Origin: Microbacterium sufflavum
GTDB taxonomy: Bacteria; Actinomycetota; Actinomycetes; Actinomycetales; Microbacteriaceae
Length of the DNA stretch: 64,000 bases
Assembly (NCBI RefSeq): GCF_023101165.1
Contig: NZ_CP078076.1
Span: 248,001-312,000 of the forward strand
Reading direction: 5' to 3'
The first letter of the stretch is position 1; each line of letters begins with the position of its first letter. The notes beneath the pieces were generated by a model, which searched no databases, was not told the DNA's origin, and saw only the letters and a list, made by a program, of their open reading frames with translations. Positions 51,257-59,792 of the stretch are shown in pieces. The position numbers were made by a program, and so were the translations under genes.

Positions 51257-51262
51257 TACCCT
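51257..51262 (+). promoter_or_regulatory. -10 element of the EI24 gene
   Basis: TACCCT, six bases before the ATG at 51269. Confidence 0.55.
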
Positions 51263-51268
51263 GGAGCC

Positions 51269-52078
51269 ATGGTCAGAGAGTTCAGCGCCGGCGTCCGCAC
51301 CCTGTTCCGCGGCTTCGGTGTGTGGCGCACGCGCCCGGGGCTCATGGCGCTCGGGCTGATCCCCGCGGTGATCGCCGTGATCGTGCTGGCCGCCGTCATC
51401 ATCCCGCTCATCATCGGGATGCCGTCGATCTCGTCCTGGCTGACGCCGTTCGCCGACCAGTGGGACGAGCCCTGGCGCGGTCTGCTGCGCACGGCCGTCG
51501 GTCTCGTGGTGGTCGCGGCCGCCCTGGCCCTGGCCAGCTCGGTGTTCAGCGCCCTCACCCTCACGATCGGCGACCCGTTCTACCAGCGCATCTGGCACGC
51601 GGTCGAGGTCGACCTCGGCCACCCGCCCGCGACGGACGGCGGCGGGTTCTGGACCACCGTCGGCGAGGGCCTGCGGCTGGTGGTCCTCGGCATCCTGATC
51701 GCGCTGCTCGTGCTGGTGCTCGGCCTGATCCCGGCAGTCGGCGGCGTCCTGGCCCCGGTGATGGGCGTGATCCTGACCGGACGGCTGCTGGCGCGCGAGC
51801 TGACCGGGCGCGCGTTCGATGCGCGTGAGCTCAGCCCGTCCGACCGCGCTGTCCTGTTCTCCGGCAGCAGGGCGCGCGTGCTGGGCTTCGGCGTCGCGAC
51901 GCAGCTGTGCTTCCTGATCCCCGGCGGCGCGATCGCGGTGATGCCCGCTGCGGTCGCCGGGAGCACGATGCTCGCCCGCGACATGATGACCCGCCGGCCC
52001 CTGCCCGCGGCGACCGCCCCGTCCGACGCCGCCGCTCCGCCCGCCGTAACGCCGCCCTCACCGGACGGGAGGCGCTGA
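51269..52078 (+). CDS. EI24 domain membrane protein (CysZ-like)
   Basis: A 269-residue protein with four to five membrane segments. The pattern FRGFGVWRTRPGLMALGLIPAVIAVIVL near residue 14 and the later SALTLTIGDPFYQRIWHAVE near 93 are typical of the EI24 family, which includes the sulfate permease CysZ. Actinobacterial members are of unknown substrate. The C-terminal 25 residues are proline- and alanine-rich. Its stop overlaps the next gene by one base (TGATG), giving a two-gene operon with the DNA glycosylase. Confidence 0.86.
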   Translation: MVREFSAGVRTLFRGFGVWRTRPGLMALGLIPAVIAVIVLAAVIIPLIIGMPSISSWLTPFADQWDEPWRGLLRTAVGLVVVAAALALASSVFSALTLTIGDPFYQRIWHAVEVDLGHPPATDGGGFWTTVGEGLRLVVLGILIALLVLVLGLIPAVGGVLAPVMGVILTGRLLARELTGRAFDARELSPSDRAVLFSGSRARVLGFGVATQLCFLIPGGAIAVMPAAVAGSTMLARDMMTRRPLPAATAPSDAAAPPAVTPPSPDGRR

Positions 52079-52851
52079 TGCCCGAGGGCGATACCGTCTT
52101 CCGCACCGCACGGCGTCTCGACGAGGCACTGGCGGGTGCCGAGGTCACGCGCTTCGACCTGCGCGTGCCCCGCTTCGCGACGGTCGACCTGACCGGACAG
52201 CGCGTGCACGCGGCGGTGCCGCGCGGCAAGCATCTGCTGCTGCGCATCGGTGACAGCACGCTGCATTCCCATCTGCGCATGGACGGCGCCTGGTTCGTGT
52301 ACCGCGCGGGCGAGCGGTGGCGGCACCCGGCCTTCAAGGTGCGCGCGATCGTGGGCACCGCCGAGCGTGAGGCCGTGGGCGTGGACATCGCGGAGGTCGA
52401 GGTCGTCCCCACCCGCGACGAGGGCGAGCTGGTGGGCTACCTCGGACCGGACCCGCTCGCCGCGGACTGGGATGCGGCCGAGGCCGTGCGACGACTCGGC
52501 GCCGACACCCGCAGCATCCACGTGGCGCTGCTCGACCAGCGAAACGTGGCCGGGTTCGGGAACGAGTACGCCGCGGAACTCCTGTTCCTGCGCGGAATCC
52601 TCCCGACGACGCCGACGGCGGACGTCGACGTGGCCGCGCTGCTCGACCTGGGTGTGCGCACCATCCGCGCCAACCGCGACCGCCGCCACCGCACCTTCAC
52701 CGGCATCGATCGGCCAGGCCAGGGCACGTGGGTGTACGGGCGTGCCGGGCGTCCGTGCCGCCGCTGCGGCACCCTCATCAGACGGGGCGAGCAGGGCGCC
52801 GATCCGACCCGCGAGCGCATCACGTTCTGGTGCCCGCGCTGCCAGCGCTGA
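52078..52851 (+). CDS. nei: Fpg/Nei family DNA glycosylase
   Basis: A 257-residue bifunctional DNA glycosylase/AP lyase that removes oxidised bases. The catalytic N-terminus is MPEGDTVFRTARRL, with Pro2 as nucleophile and Glu3. The H2TH region contains QRNVAGFGNEYAAELLF near residue 160. The C-terminal zinc finger shows CRRCGTLIRRGE and FWCPRCQR. The sequence matches the actinobacterial Nei2 type (no MutM-like lysine signature is discernible). It overlaps the EI24 gene by one base. Confidence 0.93.
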   Translation: MPEGDTVFRTARRLDEALAGAEVTRFDLRVPRFATVDLTGQRVHAAVPRGKHLLLRIGDSTLHSHLRMDGAWFVYRAGERWRHPAFKVRAIVGTAEREAVGVDIAEVEVVPTRDEGELVGYLGPDPLAADWDAAEAVRRLGADTRSIHVALLDQRNVAGFGNEYAAELLFLRGILPTTPTADVDVAALLDLGVRTIRANRDRRHRTFTGIDRPGQGTWVYGRAGRPCRRCGTLIRRGEQGADPTRERITFWCPRCQR

Positions 52852-52881
52852 GCCGCATCCATCCGAGGGAATGAAAACCCC

Positions 52882-52928
52882 CCTCCCGTGGTTGTTGATA
52901 TATCCGGAGAACTCCGGAACACGGGAGG
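52882..52928 (+). promoter_or_regulatory. Stem that can bury the ribosome binding site of the hexapeptide protein gene
   Basis: CCTCCCGTG (52882-52890) pairs perfectly with CACGGGAGG (52920-52928), and the latter contains the SD GGGAGG. Inside it lies a 7-bp hairpin TCCGGAG-AA-CTCCGGA (52903-52918). An AT-rich stretch (52891-52902) separates the two stems. Confidence 0.6.
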
Positions 52929-52932
52929 AATC

Positions 52933-53340
52933 GTGGGCAAGAACTACGTCGACATCGAGAACGACCACGGGGCGACGCTGCGCTACCGCAAGCACGCCAA
53001 CGGTCGGGGTCTCGTCGCGCACGGCGCGAAGGTGCACCCCAAGGCACACATCGAAGCGGGCGCCTACATCGAACCCGGCGCGCGCGTCGGGGCGGGAGCC
53101 ATCATCGCGCGCGGTGCGTGGATCGACGAAGACGCCGTGATCGGCGAGGGCGCGTACATCGACGCCCACGCGCACGTGGGACCGGGGGCGGCGGTGGGCG
53201 ACCACGCGCACGTCGGCGTCCGCACCGACATCGGCCCCGGAGCCCGCATCGTGCCCGGCGCCCGGATCGGCGACGACGAGACGGTCGCCGCCGGCCTCAC
53301 GGTCGCCACGGATCAGAAGGGCCTCTGGCTGGCCGCCTGA
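52933..53340 (+). CDS. Left-handed beta-helix (hexapeptide repeat) protein
   Basis: A 135-residue protein made mostly of hexapeptide repeats. From residue 30 onward the pattern HGAKVHPKAHIEAGAYIEPGA and so on gives about 14 turns of a left-handed beta-helix, as in acyltransferases or carbonic-anhydrase-like folds. The first 25 residues (GKNYVDIENDHGATLRYRKHA) resemble no known catalytic domain, and no acyl-CoA binding domain is evident, so it may be structural or a partner protein. The GTG at 52933 has GGGAGG just upstream, held in a stem. An earlier in-frame start would place the start inside that stem. Confidence 0.8.
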   Translation: MGKNYVDIENDHGATLRYRKHANGRGLVAHGAKVHPKAHIEAGAYIEPGARVGAGAIIARGAWIDEDAVIGEGAYIDAHAHVGPGAAVGDHAHVGVRTDIGPGARIVPGARIGDDETVAAGLTVATDQKGLWLAA

Positions 53341-53392
53341 CCACGACTCGGGCAGGGTCGGGCCGCACCGGGCATCACCGTCCGACGGCCGA

Positions 53393-54973
53393 TCAGTCGC
53401 CGTCGGCGGAGGATCGCCGCCCCGTCATCACGAGGTCGAACGTGCTGCTGTTCGTGCCCAGATAGTTCACGTGGACGGAGGCGGCCACGACGTTCTCTCC
53501 GTCGTGCAGCAGGCCCCGCGGCACGGTGAACGTCACGGGGTCGTCCGTGGCGTTGTCGGTCGAACGGCCGAGGTCCGCGAACGTCTCACTCGTCGGCTTC
53601 TTCGACGCGAGGTGCGAGGTGCCGATCAGGGTGCCGTTGACCCAGACCGCGACGCCGTCATCCGCCCTCGTGCTCACCGTCACGGTCGACAGCTCCTCGA
53701 CGTCCTTCAGCTCCACCGTCTGCCGGAACAGCATCGCCCGCGCGCGGTTCTCCGGCGGCGGACCGAGGTCGATCGGCGTCTGCACGCCCTTGCCCCACCC
53801 GAGCGGGGCCGCACCCGTCTGCCAGTCCTCGTCGTCGAATGTCGCGCTCTTCCACCCGCGCGGCCACGCGCCGAGCTCGTTCCACACCTTCCAGTCCGAC
53901 CCGCCGCGCAGCAGCACCCGGTCGTCCGTCGGGGTGAGGTCGAGCGGGAGCGTGAAGCGGCCGTCGTCGTCCTTCTCGTACTGCTGCAGCGTGGGCGAGT
54001 ACGTGTGGGCGTCGACCGTGCCCGCGGCCGGGTCGACGGTGTAGTAGCGCAGCCACCCGTCGCCGCCGTTGGCGCGGCCCTGGTAGTTCGACAGGATCTG
54101 CGGCACGGGGCGCCCGCACGCGTTGAGGTCGCTGCGCCGCGCCTCGCCCGCGTCGCCCACCGCCCAGTGCCCGTTGACCACCATCGCGATGGAGCAGTTC
54201 TGCGAGATGAAGTCCCGCCACAGGTCGACCTCGGTCACCGGGGTCACATCGGTGCGCTCGGTGGCCGTCGACCGCGCGCCGCCCGTGGTGATGAGGCCGT
54301 GGACCGCGAGGATCACCGTCCGGTCGGGGTGGGCGTCGATCACCCGCTGCGCCCACTCCAGCGCATACTCGGGGGTCTCGTACTCGAGGCTGAGCAGCAG
54401 CAGCTTCGTGTCGCCCACGGTCAGGAGGCTGTAGTTGTCCTTGTTCTGGCGGTCGATGCCGTCCCGGCCGAACTGGTCCTGGCCGAGGTACCCGCCGTAC
54501 GACACGGTCGCGCTGTTCCAGGTCGCGTCGGCGTAGCGGCTCGGCGGGAAGTACTCGTCGTACGTGCTCGACTCGCCCGTCGTCACGTCGAGGTCGTGGT
54601 TGCCCGGCAGCACGGAGCTGGGCACCCCCGCGTCGTCGAGGATCGCCATCGCGCGGCTCGCGCGCTCCCACTGGTGCACGTCGGGCCAGGAGTCGACGAG
54701 GTCGCCCACCTGGATCACGAACTTCGTGTTGAGCTGCTCACGGGTGTCGACGATCCACTGCGTCTGCGCGTTCAGGCTCTGCGCGAGCTCATCAGAGACG
54801 GTGTACTTCTGCGTGTCGGGCAGCACCACGATCGTGAAGGGCTCCGGGCGCTCGCGCTCGTCGTTCTCGGCGCTCGTGATCGCCGCCGGGGAGGCCAGCA
54901 CGAGTCCCCCGAGCACGGCGAGCACCCCGCCGAGCACCCGCACACCGCGGCTCCTGCGCATTGCAGAGCGCAT
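53393..54973 (-). CDS. Secreted metallophosphoesterase with beta-sandwich tail
   Basis: A 526-residue exported phosphoesterase. A signal peptide with basic start MRSAMRRSRG and hydrophobic core (about residues 12-32) ends near ASPAAITSA. The calcineurin-like domain follows: VVLPDTQKYT, QVGDLVDSW, PGNHDLD, VVNGHWAVGD carry the metal ligands (D, GD, GNHD, GH; the last motif lacks the usual GHxH form). The C-terminal 170 residues form a beta-sandwich (GWKSATFDDEDWQTGAAPLGWG, then DDGVAVWVNGTLIGTS) that probably binds glycan or assists secretion. Start may also be the ATG at 54961. Substrate is unknown, perhaps phosphodiesters of envelope polymers. Confidence 0.85.
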   Translation of the reverse strand: MRSAMRRSRGVRVLGGVLAVLGGLVLASPAAITSAENDERERPEPFTIVVLPDTQKYTVSDELAQSLNAQTQWIVDTREQLNTKFVIQVGDLVDSWPDVHQWERASRAMAILDDAGVPSSVLPGNHDLDVTTGESSTYDEYFPPSRYADATWNSATVSYGGYLGQDQFGRDGIDRQNKDNYSLLTVGDTKLLLLSLEYETPEYALEWAQRVIDAHPDRTVILAVHGLITTGGARSTATERTDVTPVTEVDLWRDFISQNCSIAMVVNGHWAVGDAGEARRSDLNACGRPVPQILSNYQGRANGGDGWLRYYTVDPAAGTVDAHTYSPTLQQYEKDDDGRFTLPLDLTPTDDRVLLRGGSDWKVWNELGAWPRGWKSATFDDEDWQTGAAPLGWGKGVQTPIDLGPPPENRARAMLFRQTVELKDVEELSTVTVSTRADDGVAVWVNGTLIGTSHLASKKPTSETFADLGRSTDNATDDPVTFTVPRGLLHDGENVVAASVHVNYLGTNSSTFDLVMTGRRSSADGD

Positions 54974-55104
54974 CTCCCCACCCCCGTTCGCCGCCGATCC
55001 CCTCGATCGACCGCCCGCCCTCTCCGTCCCACAGCGGAGGTGCATCCAGGGTCACAGGTCGGACGCCGAATGCACAACGGGCAGTATGACAGGGCCGCCC
55101 CTGA

Positions 55105-55764
55105 TCAGAGCAGTCGGCGCTCCGAGGCCCACGCGGTGAGCTCGTGCCGCGACGACAGCTGCAACTTGCGCAGTACCGACGACACGTGGGTCTCGACCGT
55201 CTTGATGGAGATGAACAGCGCGGCGGCCACCTCCTTGTAGGCGTAGCCGCGGGCGATCAGCCGCATGACCTCCTGCTCGCGCGCCGACAGCCGATCGAGC
55301 TCGTCGGTCGCGGTGGCCGTCTCTCCGGCGACCGCCCCGAACGCGTCGAGCACGAACCCGGCGAGACGCGGCGAGAACACCGCGTCGCCCTCCGCCACCG
55401 CGTGCACGGCCGCGCTCACCTCGCCGCCCGACGAGCCCTTCGTGATGTACCCCCGGGCCCCGGCACGGATCACCCGCACCACATCGGCGGCGGCATCCGA
55501 CACGCTCAGCGCGAGGAACCGGGCGCTGGACGGCTGGGACCCGCGGATCACCGACTCTCCCCCGGTCGCGTCGTCGCCCGCACCACCGGGAAGGTGCACG
55601 TCGAGCAGCACCACGTCGGGCTGCGTCTCGGCGATCACCGCGATGGCCGACGGCACGTCCGCCGCCTCGCCCACCACGGTCACGCTCGCGTCGAGGTCGG
55701 CGCGCAGCCCTGAGCGGAAGATCGAGTGGTCGTCGACGATCACGACGCGGATGCTGTCAGCCAC
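55105..55764 (-). CDS. NarL/LuxR family response regulator
   Basis: A 219-residue response regulator. The receiver domain has DDH near residue 11, the phosphoacceptor aspartate in VVLLDVHLPGG near 53, a T/S switch in LALSVSD, and a lysine in GYITKGSS near 108. The C-terminal LuxR-type HTH contains LSAREQEVMRLIARGYAYKEVAAALFIS near 158. Its GTG overlaps the last eight bases of the histidine kinase gene, and AGGAG sits just before it. It probably controls the divergent PspC genes. Confidence 0.92.
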   Translation of the reverse strand: MADSIRVVIVDDHSIFRSGLRADLDASVTVVGEAADVPSAIAVIAETQPDVVLLDVHLPGGAGDDATGGESVIRGSQPSSARFLALSVSDAAADVVRVIRAGARGYITKGSSGGEVSAAVHAVAEGDAVFSPRLAGFVLDAFGAVAGETATATDELDRLSAREQEVMRLIARGYAYKEVAAALFISIKTVETHVSSVLRKLQLSSRHELTAWASERRLL

Positions 55765-56986
55765 GGGTCTCCTGTCCGAGCGGGGTCCGGTCCTGCGCGG
55801 GAACCGCCGGCAGGGTGAGGTGCACCTCGGTGCCGCCGTCGTCGCTGCGCACCGCGCCCGACCCGCCCGCCCTGCGCATGCGGCCGATGATCGACTGGCG
55901 CACGCCCAGGCGGTCGCCCGGCACGTCGTCGAGGTGGAAGCCGCTGCCGCGGTCGCGCACGTACACGTCGACACCCCGCGCGCTGCCCTCGATGTACACC
56001 GCGACCTCGCCGCCCGCGTGCCGTGCCGCGTTCAGCATCGCCTCGCGGGCGGCCGCCGCCAGCTCGCCGCTCGCCCGCTCCGCGGACAGCCCAGCCGACA
56101 CCACCTCGATACGCACCGGGTGGTCGAGCTCGAGCGCGGCGGCGTAGTCGCGCAGGTCGGTGGACAGGTCGCTGTCGGCCGGGGCGTCGCCGTCGTACAG
56201 CCAGGCGCGCAGCTCGCGCTCCTGCGCGCGGGCGAGCCGGGCCGCCTCGCTCGATGCGCCGGCGCGGTTCTGGATGAGCGCGAGCGTCTGCAGCACGGAG
56301 TCGTGCAGGTGCGCCGCCATCACGCTGCGCTGCTCCTCCCTGATGCGCCGGATGCGCTCGCCCGCCAGCTCGCGCCACCGCGGGATCAGGGCCGACGCGA
56401 CCACCGCGATCAGCCCGCCGAGCGGCAGCAGCGCCAGGGCCACACCGGAGCGGGCGATGGGCCACGACAGGAGCAACAGCGAGACGAGCCCGAGGAGCAG
56501 CACGGCGAGGATGCGCACCCACACGGTGTGCCGCGGGCCGCGAGCCGTGTCGGTGCGGTCGATCAGCGTGGCCCAGAGTCCGGCGGCGGTCGCCGCGATG
56601 GCGGTGCCGCCGACGACGACGGCGGCGAGCGCGGGCGGGATCGAGCCGTCGAGCACCTCGCTCCCACCCCGCCACACCACGATCACGAGGGCGCCCACTG
56701 CGGCCGGGGCGAGCAGCAGCCAGGCCACGGGCACGCGGCGGGTGGGCGCGACTTCTCCTTCCGCCCACGGCATGAAGGCCCAGCACCACGCATACAGCAG
56801 CACGCCGGCGCCGCCGCACAGCGTGAGCGCGAGGAACAGCGCCCTGACCATCCACACGCGTACGCCCAGGTGGCGCGCGAGCCCGGCGCTCACCCCGGCG
56901 ACCAGGCAGTCGCGGTCGCGCGTCAGGGGCGGGCGCGTCGACACGGGGACGCGACCGGCGGGCGCGGGGCGGGACGCCGAGGACAT
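55757..56986 (-). CDS. PspC-domain sensor histidine kinase
   Basis: A 409-residue membrane histidine kinase. Residues about 25-75 are a PspC domain (DCLVAGVSAGLARHLGVRVWMVRALF). Several membrane segments follow to about 205. The dimerisation domain has the phosphorylated histidine in VMAAHLHDSVLQTLALIQ near 235, and the ATPase part has REAMLNAARHAGG (N box) and GSGFHLDDVPGDRLGVRQSIIGR (G box). Such PspC-linked NarL-type kinases sense envelope stress. ATG 56986 is used because TTGGAT ends six bases before it; ATG 56998 would add four residues. Confidence 0.9.
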   Translation of the reverse strand: MSSASRPAPAGRVPVSTRPPLTRDRDCLVAGVSAGLARHLGVRVWMVRALFLALTLCGGAGVLLYAWCWAFMPWAEGEVAPTRRVPVAWLLLAPAAVGALVIVVWRGGSEVLDGSIPPALAAVVVGGTAIAATAAGLWATLIDRTDTARGPRHTVWVRILAVLLLGLVSLLLLSWPIARSGVALALLPLGGLIAVVASALIPRWRELAGERIRRIREEQRSVMAAHLHDSVLQTLALIQNRAGASSEAARLARAQERELRAWLYDGDAPADSDLSTDLRDYAAALELDHPVRIEVVSAGLSAERASGELAAAAREAMLNAARHAGGEVAVYIEGSARGVDVYVRDRGSGFHLDDVPGDRLGVRQSIIGRMRRAGGSGAVRSDDGGTEVHLTLPAVPAQDRTPLGQETRG

Positions 56987-57088
56987 ACCGTCATCCAATC
57001 ATCCGTCGCGCCGTCCGGGGGCTTCCCTGGCGCGGAACCAGGGTCCGCTCAGGGGTTCCCCCGATGGTCGGCCGGCCGCGGCGGACGG

Positions 57089-57094
57089 CAGGAT
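57089..57094 (+). promoter_or_regulatory. Probable -10 element of the PspC operon
   Basis: CAGGAT, six bases before the ATG at 57101. Confidence 0.4.
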
Positions 57095-57100
57095 CGAAGC

Positions 57101-58684
57101 ATGACGATTCCGACCGCTCCCCCGCCGCCCGCCGATCCCGACACCCCGGTCGACGGCGCCGCGCCCTCCGGACGCACCGCTCCCCGCGGCGCCGAGCGCT
57201 TCCTGCTGTGGGTCGCCGGTCTCGGGGTCGCGCGCTCCGACGGATGGCTCGGCGGCGTCGCGGCCGGCATCGCCGCACGGCTGCGCATCGACCCGCTGAT
57301 CGTGCGCGGGGTGCTCGTGGTGGCCGCGCTGTTCGGACTGCCGGTGATCTTCCTCTACGCCGTCGCCTGGGCGCTGCTGCCCGACACCGACGGCCGTGTG
57401 CACCTGCGCGACCTGCTGGAGCGCCGGTACGAGCCGGTGCAGCTCGGCATCCTCGCGATGGCGATCGTCGGCCTCCTGCCCACCGCACCGCTCACCGGGC
57501 GGCTGTTCGGGCTGGGCTACGAGAGCTGGTCGGCGCTGTCCCTCTTCAGCTGGATCGTGGGCCTGGTGCTCGCGGCCGGCCTGCTCTTCCTGATCGTGCG
57601 CGCTGCGAGCCGCACCCCGGGCGCTTCCGCGCCGGACCTGCCGATGGCTTCCGCAGGTCAGGCGGCCCCGGGCGCGTCCGCCCCCCTCGCGGGTTCGGGT
57701 CCCGCCGAGGGGGCGGACGCCACCTCCGTCCCGCCGTCGCCGCTCGACTCCGCGGCGGTGACCCCCGCGCACACCGTGCCGCTCGCCGACACCGGCCTCC
57801 TCCCGCCCGCCCCTCCCGCGCCGCTGCCGCCCGGAGCGAACGACCCCGCCGCGCTGGAGGCGTGGCGCGCGCAGCACGCGGCCTGGAAGGAGCAGGACCA
57901 GGCGTGGCGGCGCCAGCAGCAGGACGCGGAGCGTGCCGCCAGGGATCAGCTGCGCCGGGAGCGCCAGGCCGAGGCCGCGGTGTTCGCCGCGGAGGCCGCC
58001 GAGCGACGACGCGTGCGCCGGACGTCGAACCCGCGTGCCGGTTTCGCCGCGGTGATGGCCGCGCTCGGACTCGCGATCGTGGTCGGTGCGGGCGTGGGGC
58101 TCGCGGTGGGCGAGGGCCTGGGCGGAGCGCTCGGGCTGCTGTCGGCCGCGCTCGTGCTCGCGGTGTCGATGATCGTCGCCGGGGCACTCCGGCGCCGCAG
58201 CGGCTTCCTCGCGTTCGCGACCATCGCGACGCTCGTCGGCGGCCTCGTCGCCGGCGGCTTCGCGGCGGTGCCCGGCGCCACGCTGGGGTACGCATCGATC
58301 TCGAACAACCAGCCGGCGCAGGTGCGTCAGCCGTTCGGCGACCTGTACGTGCAGCTGCACGCGCACGACGACGGACCGCGGCCCATGCTGATCGACAAGG
58401 GCTCCGGTCGCACCGAGATCTTCGTGGACGAGGGAGTGCGTCTGGCGCTGCGCGGCACGGTCGGCGACGACGTCGAGGTGAGCTGGATCCGCGTCGACCC
58501 CGAGGCCGGCCGCATCACCGACAGCGGCACCTGGCCCCTCACGCGCGACGACGGCACCTGGACCGTGTCGGAGGACATCACGTCCGGCTCCGGTTCGCCG
58601 TCCACCGTGCAACCCGTCACCATCCACCAGACCAGCGGCGTCATCGCCATCACGGTCCAGGAATCACCGGAGGACGACCGATGA
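57101..58684 (+). CDS. PspC-domain membrane protein
   Basis: A 527-residue protein. After a proline-rich N-terminus, a PspC domain sits near residues 37-95 (SDGWLGGVAAGIAARLRIDPLIVRGVLVV). Two membrane segments follow, then a long disordered and coiled proline/alanine/glutamine-rich region (about 165-310), a second block of hydrophobic segments (about 315-400), and an extracellular beta-rich tail, probably a LiaF-type domain (GRTEIFVDEGVRLAL). It is divergent from the PspC kinase and so is its likely membrane partner or target. ATG 57101 is fixed by the -10 hexamer. Confidence 0.85.
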   Translation: MTIPTAPPPPADPDTPVDGAAPSGRTAPRGAERFLLWVAGLGVARSDGWLGGVAAGIAARLRIDPLIVRGVLVVAALFGLPVIFLYAVAWALLPDTDGRVHLRDLLERRYEPVQLGILAMAIVGLLPTAPLTGRLFGLGYESWSALSLFSWIVGLVLAAGLLFLIVRAASRTPGASAPDLPMASAGQAAPGASAPLAGSGPAEGADATSVPPSPLDSAAVTPAHTVPLADTGLLPPAPPAPLPPGANDPAALEAWRAQHAAWKEQDQAWRRQQQDAERAARDQLRRERQAEAAVFAAEAAERRRVRRTSNPRAGFAAVMAALGLAIVVGAGVGLAVGEGLGGALGLLSAALVLAVSMIVAGALRRRSGFLAFATIATLVGGLVAGGFAAVPGATLGYASISNNQPAQVRQPFGDLYVQLHAHDDGPRPMLIDKGSGRTEIFVDEGVRLALRGTVGDDVEVSWIRVDPEAGRITDSGTWPLTRDDGTWTVSEDITSGSGSPSTVQPVTIHQTSGVIAITVQESPEDDR

Positions 58685-58989
58685 GCACCGACACGATCAC
58701 CGCCCCGCGCACCCGCTGGGCCGCCATCATCTGGGGCGTGGTGCTGGCCGCGATCGCCGGAGCAGCCCTGTGGGTGCTCGCCGACGACGACCGCCGCGCC
58801 GCCCTCGCCGACGGAGTGGGCACCCTCACACCCGCCACCATCCTCACCGTGGTGCTGCTGAGCGCCGGTGCCCTGCTGCTGGTGGGCGGAGCCGCCGGGC
58901 TCGTGCGGCGGGCCCAGCGGCGGCGGACCGAGGGCGTCGCTGCCGCCCCCACGGCGGCCGAGGCTCCGGTCGCGCACACCGCCGAGTAG
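58681..58989 (+). CDS. Small two-span membrane protein
   Basis: A 102-residue protein with two membrane segments (about residues 14-34 and 50-72) and a basic then acidic tail. No family is recognised. Its ATG overlaps the PspC gene stop as ATGA, so it is translated from the same transcript and may be part of the envelope stress unit. Its own TAG stop forms the first three bases of the -10 hexamer of the next gene. Confidence 0.78.
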   Translation: MSTDTITAPRTRWAAIIWGVVLAAIAGAALWVLADDDRRAALADGVGTLTPATILTVVLLSAGALLLVGGAAGLVRRAQRRRTEGVAAAPTAAEAPVAHTAE

Positions 58990-58992
58990 CCT
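58987..58992 (+). promoter_or_regulatory. -10 element of the LysR-like gene
   Basis: TAGCCT, seven bases before the ATG at 59000; the first three bases are the stop codon of the upstream gene. Confidence 0.55.
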
Positions 58993-58999
58993 GGACGGC

Positions 59000-59752
59000 A
59001 TGGCGCACCAGGGACGACGACCCGCGAAGGGTTCCGGCAAGGGCACGCCCCCGCGCCGGAACCGGGCCGTCCCCGGTGCGCGTCCGCGCCCCGGGGCGTC
59101 GAAGAAGGCCCCGGCGCCCGCGACACGCAAGGTCGTGTTCGACGCCGCACCCGCCGCGGCGGAGGAGCCGCGCACGTTCCGGCTGGGCGCGGTGCCGGGG
59201 GCCACTCCCGGCACCTGGATCGACCGGTGGAAGCAGCGCCTCCCCGACGTGCCGCTCGAGCTCGTCCCGATCGAGGTGGCCGCGCAGCGCTCGGCTCTCG
59301 ACGACCTCGACGCGGCCCTCGTCCGCCTTCCGCTCGACGACGCGTCGCTGCACGTGATCCCGCTGTACGACGAGGTGCCCGTGGTCGTGGCCGCCGCGGA
59401 CTCCCACCTGATGGCCGCGGACGAGCTCACCCCCCGCGACCTGGACGGCGAGGTGCTCATCGCGCTCAGCGACGACGTGTGGGGCGGCCTCGCGCTCCCC
59501 GGGACGACGGCCGCGCGGTTCGCGCCCCTCGCCACGTCCGACGCGATCGCCACCGCGGCCTCGGGCGTGGGCGTGGTGATCGTGCCGATGTCGCTCGCGC
59601 GCGTGCATCACCGCAAGGACGCCGACCACCGCGTGCTGGCGGGCGGCCCCGTCTCGACCGTCGCGCTGGCCTGGCGCCGCGACCGCACGACGCCCGACGT
59701 CGAGGCGTTCGTCGGGATCGTGCGCGGACGCACCGCGAACTCGTCCCGCTGA
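59000..59752 (+). CDS. LysR substrate-binding domain protein without HTH
   Basis: A 250-residue protein. The first 55 residues are basic and low complexity (RRPAKGSGKGTPPRRNRAVPG). Residues about 58-240 are a LysR-type periplasmic-binding fold: FRLGAVPGATPGTWIDRWKQRLPDVPLEL, DAALVRLPLDD, YDEVPVVVAAADSHLMAADELTPRDL, and SGVGVVIVPMSLARVHH. The N-terminal winged helix of LysR regulators is absent and is not present upstream. The basic tail could bind nucleic acid, or the protein could be a ligand-binding partner. The family looks actinobacterial. Confidence 0.82.
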   Translation: MAHQGRRPAKGSGKGTPPRRNRAVPGARPRPGASKKAPAPATRKVVFDAAPAAAEEPRTFRLGAVPGATPGTWIDRWKQRLPDVPLELVPIEVAAQRSALDDLDAALVRLPLDDASLHVIPLYDEVPVVVAAADSHLMAADELTPRDLDGEVLIALSDDVWGGLALPGTTAARFAPLATSDAIATAASGVGVVIVPMSLARVHHRKDADHRVLAGGPVSTVALAWRRDRTTPDVEAFVGIVRGRTANSSR

Positions 59753-59780
59753 GCGCGTCGGCGCGGTCCCGGCCCCTCGT

Positions 59781-59786
59781 TAGAAT
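59781..59786 (+). promoter_or_regulatory. -10 element of the amidotransferase-like gene
   Basis: TAGAAT, six bases before the ATG at 59793. Confidence 0.6.
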
Positions 59787-59792
59787 CTCCTG

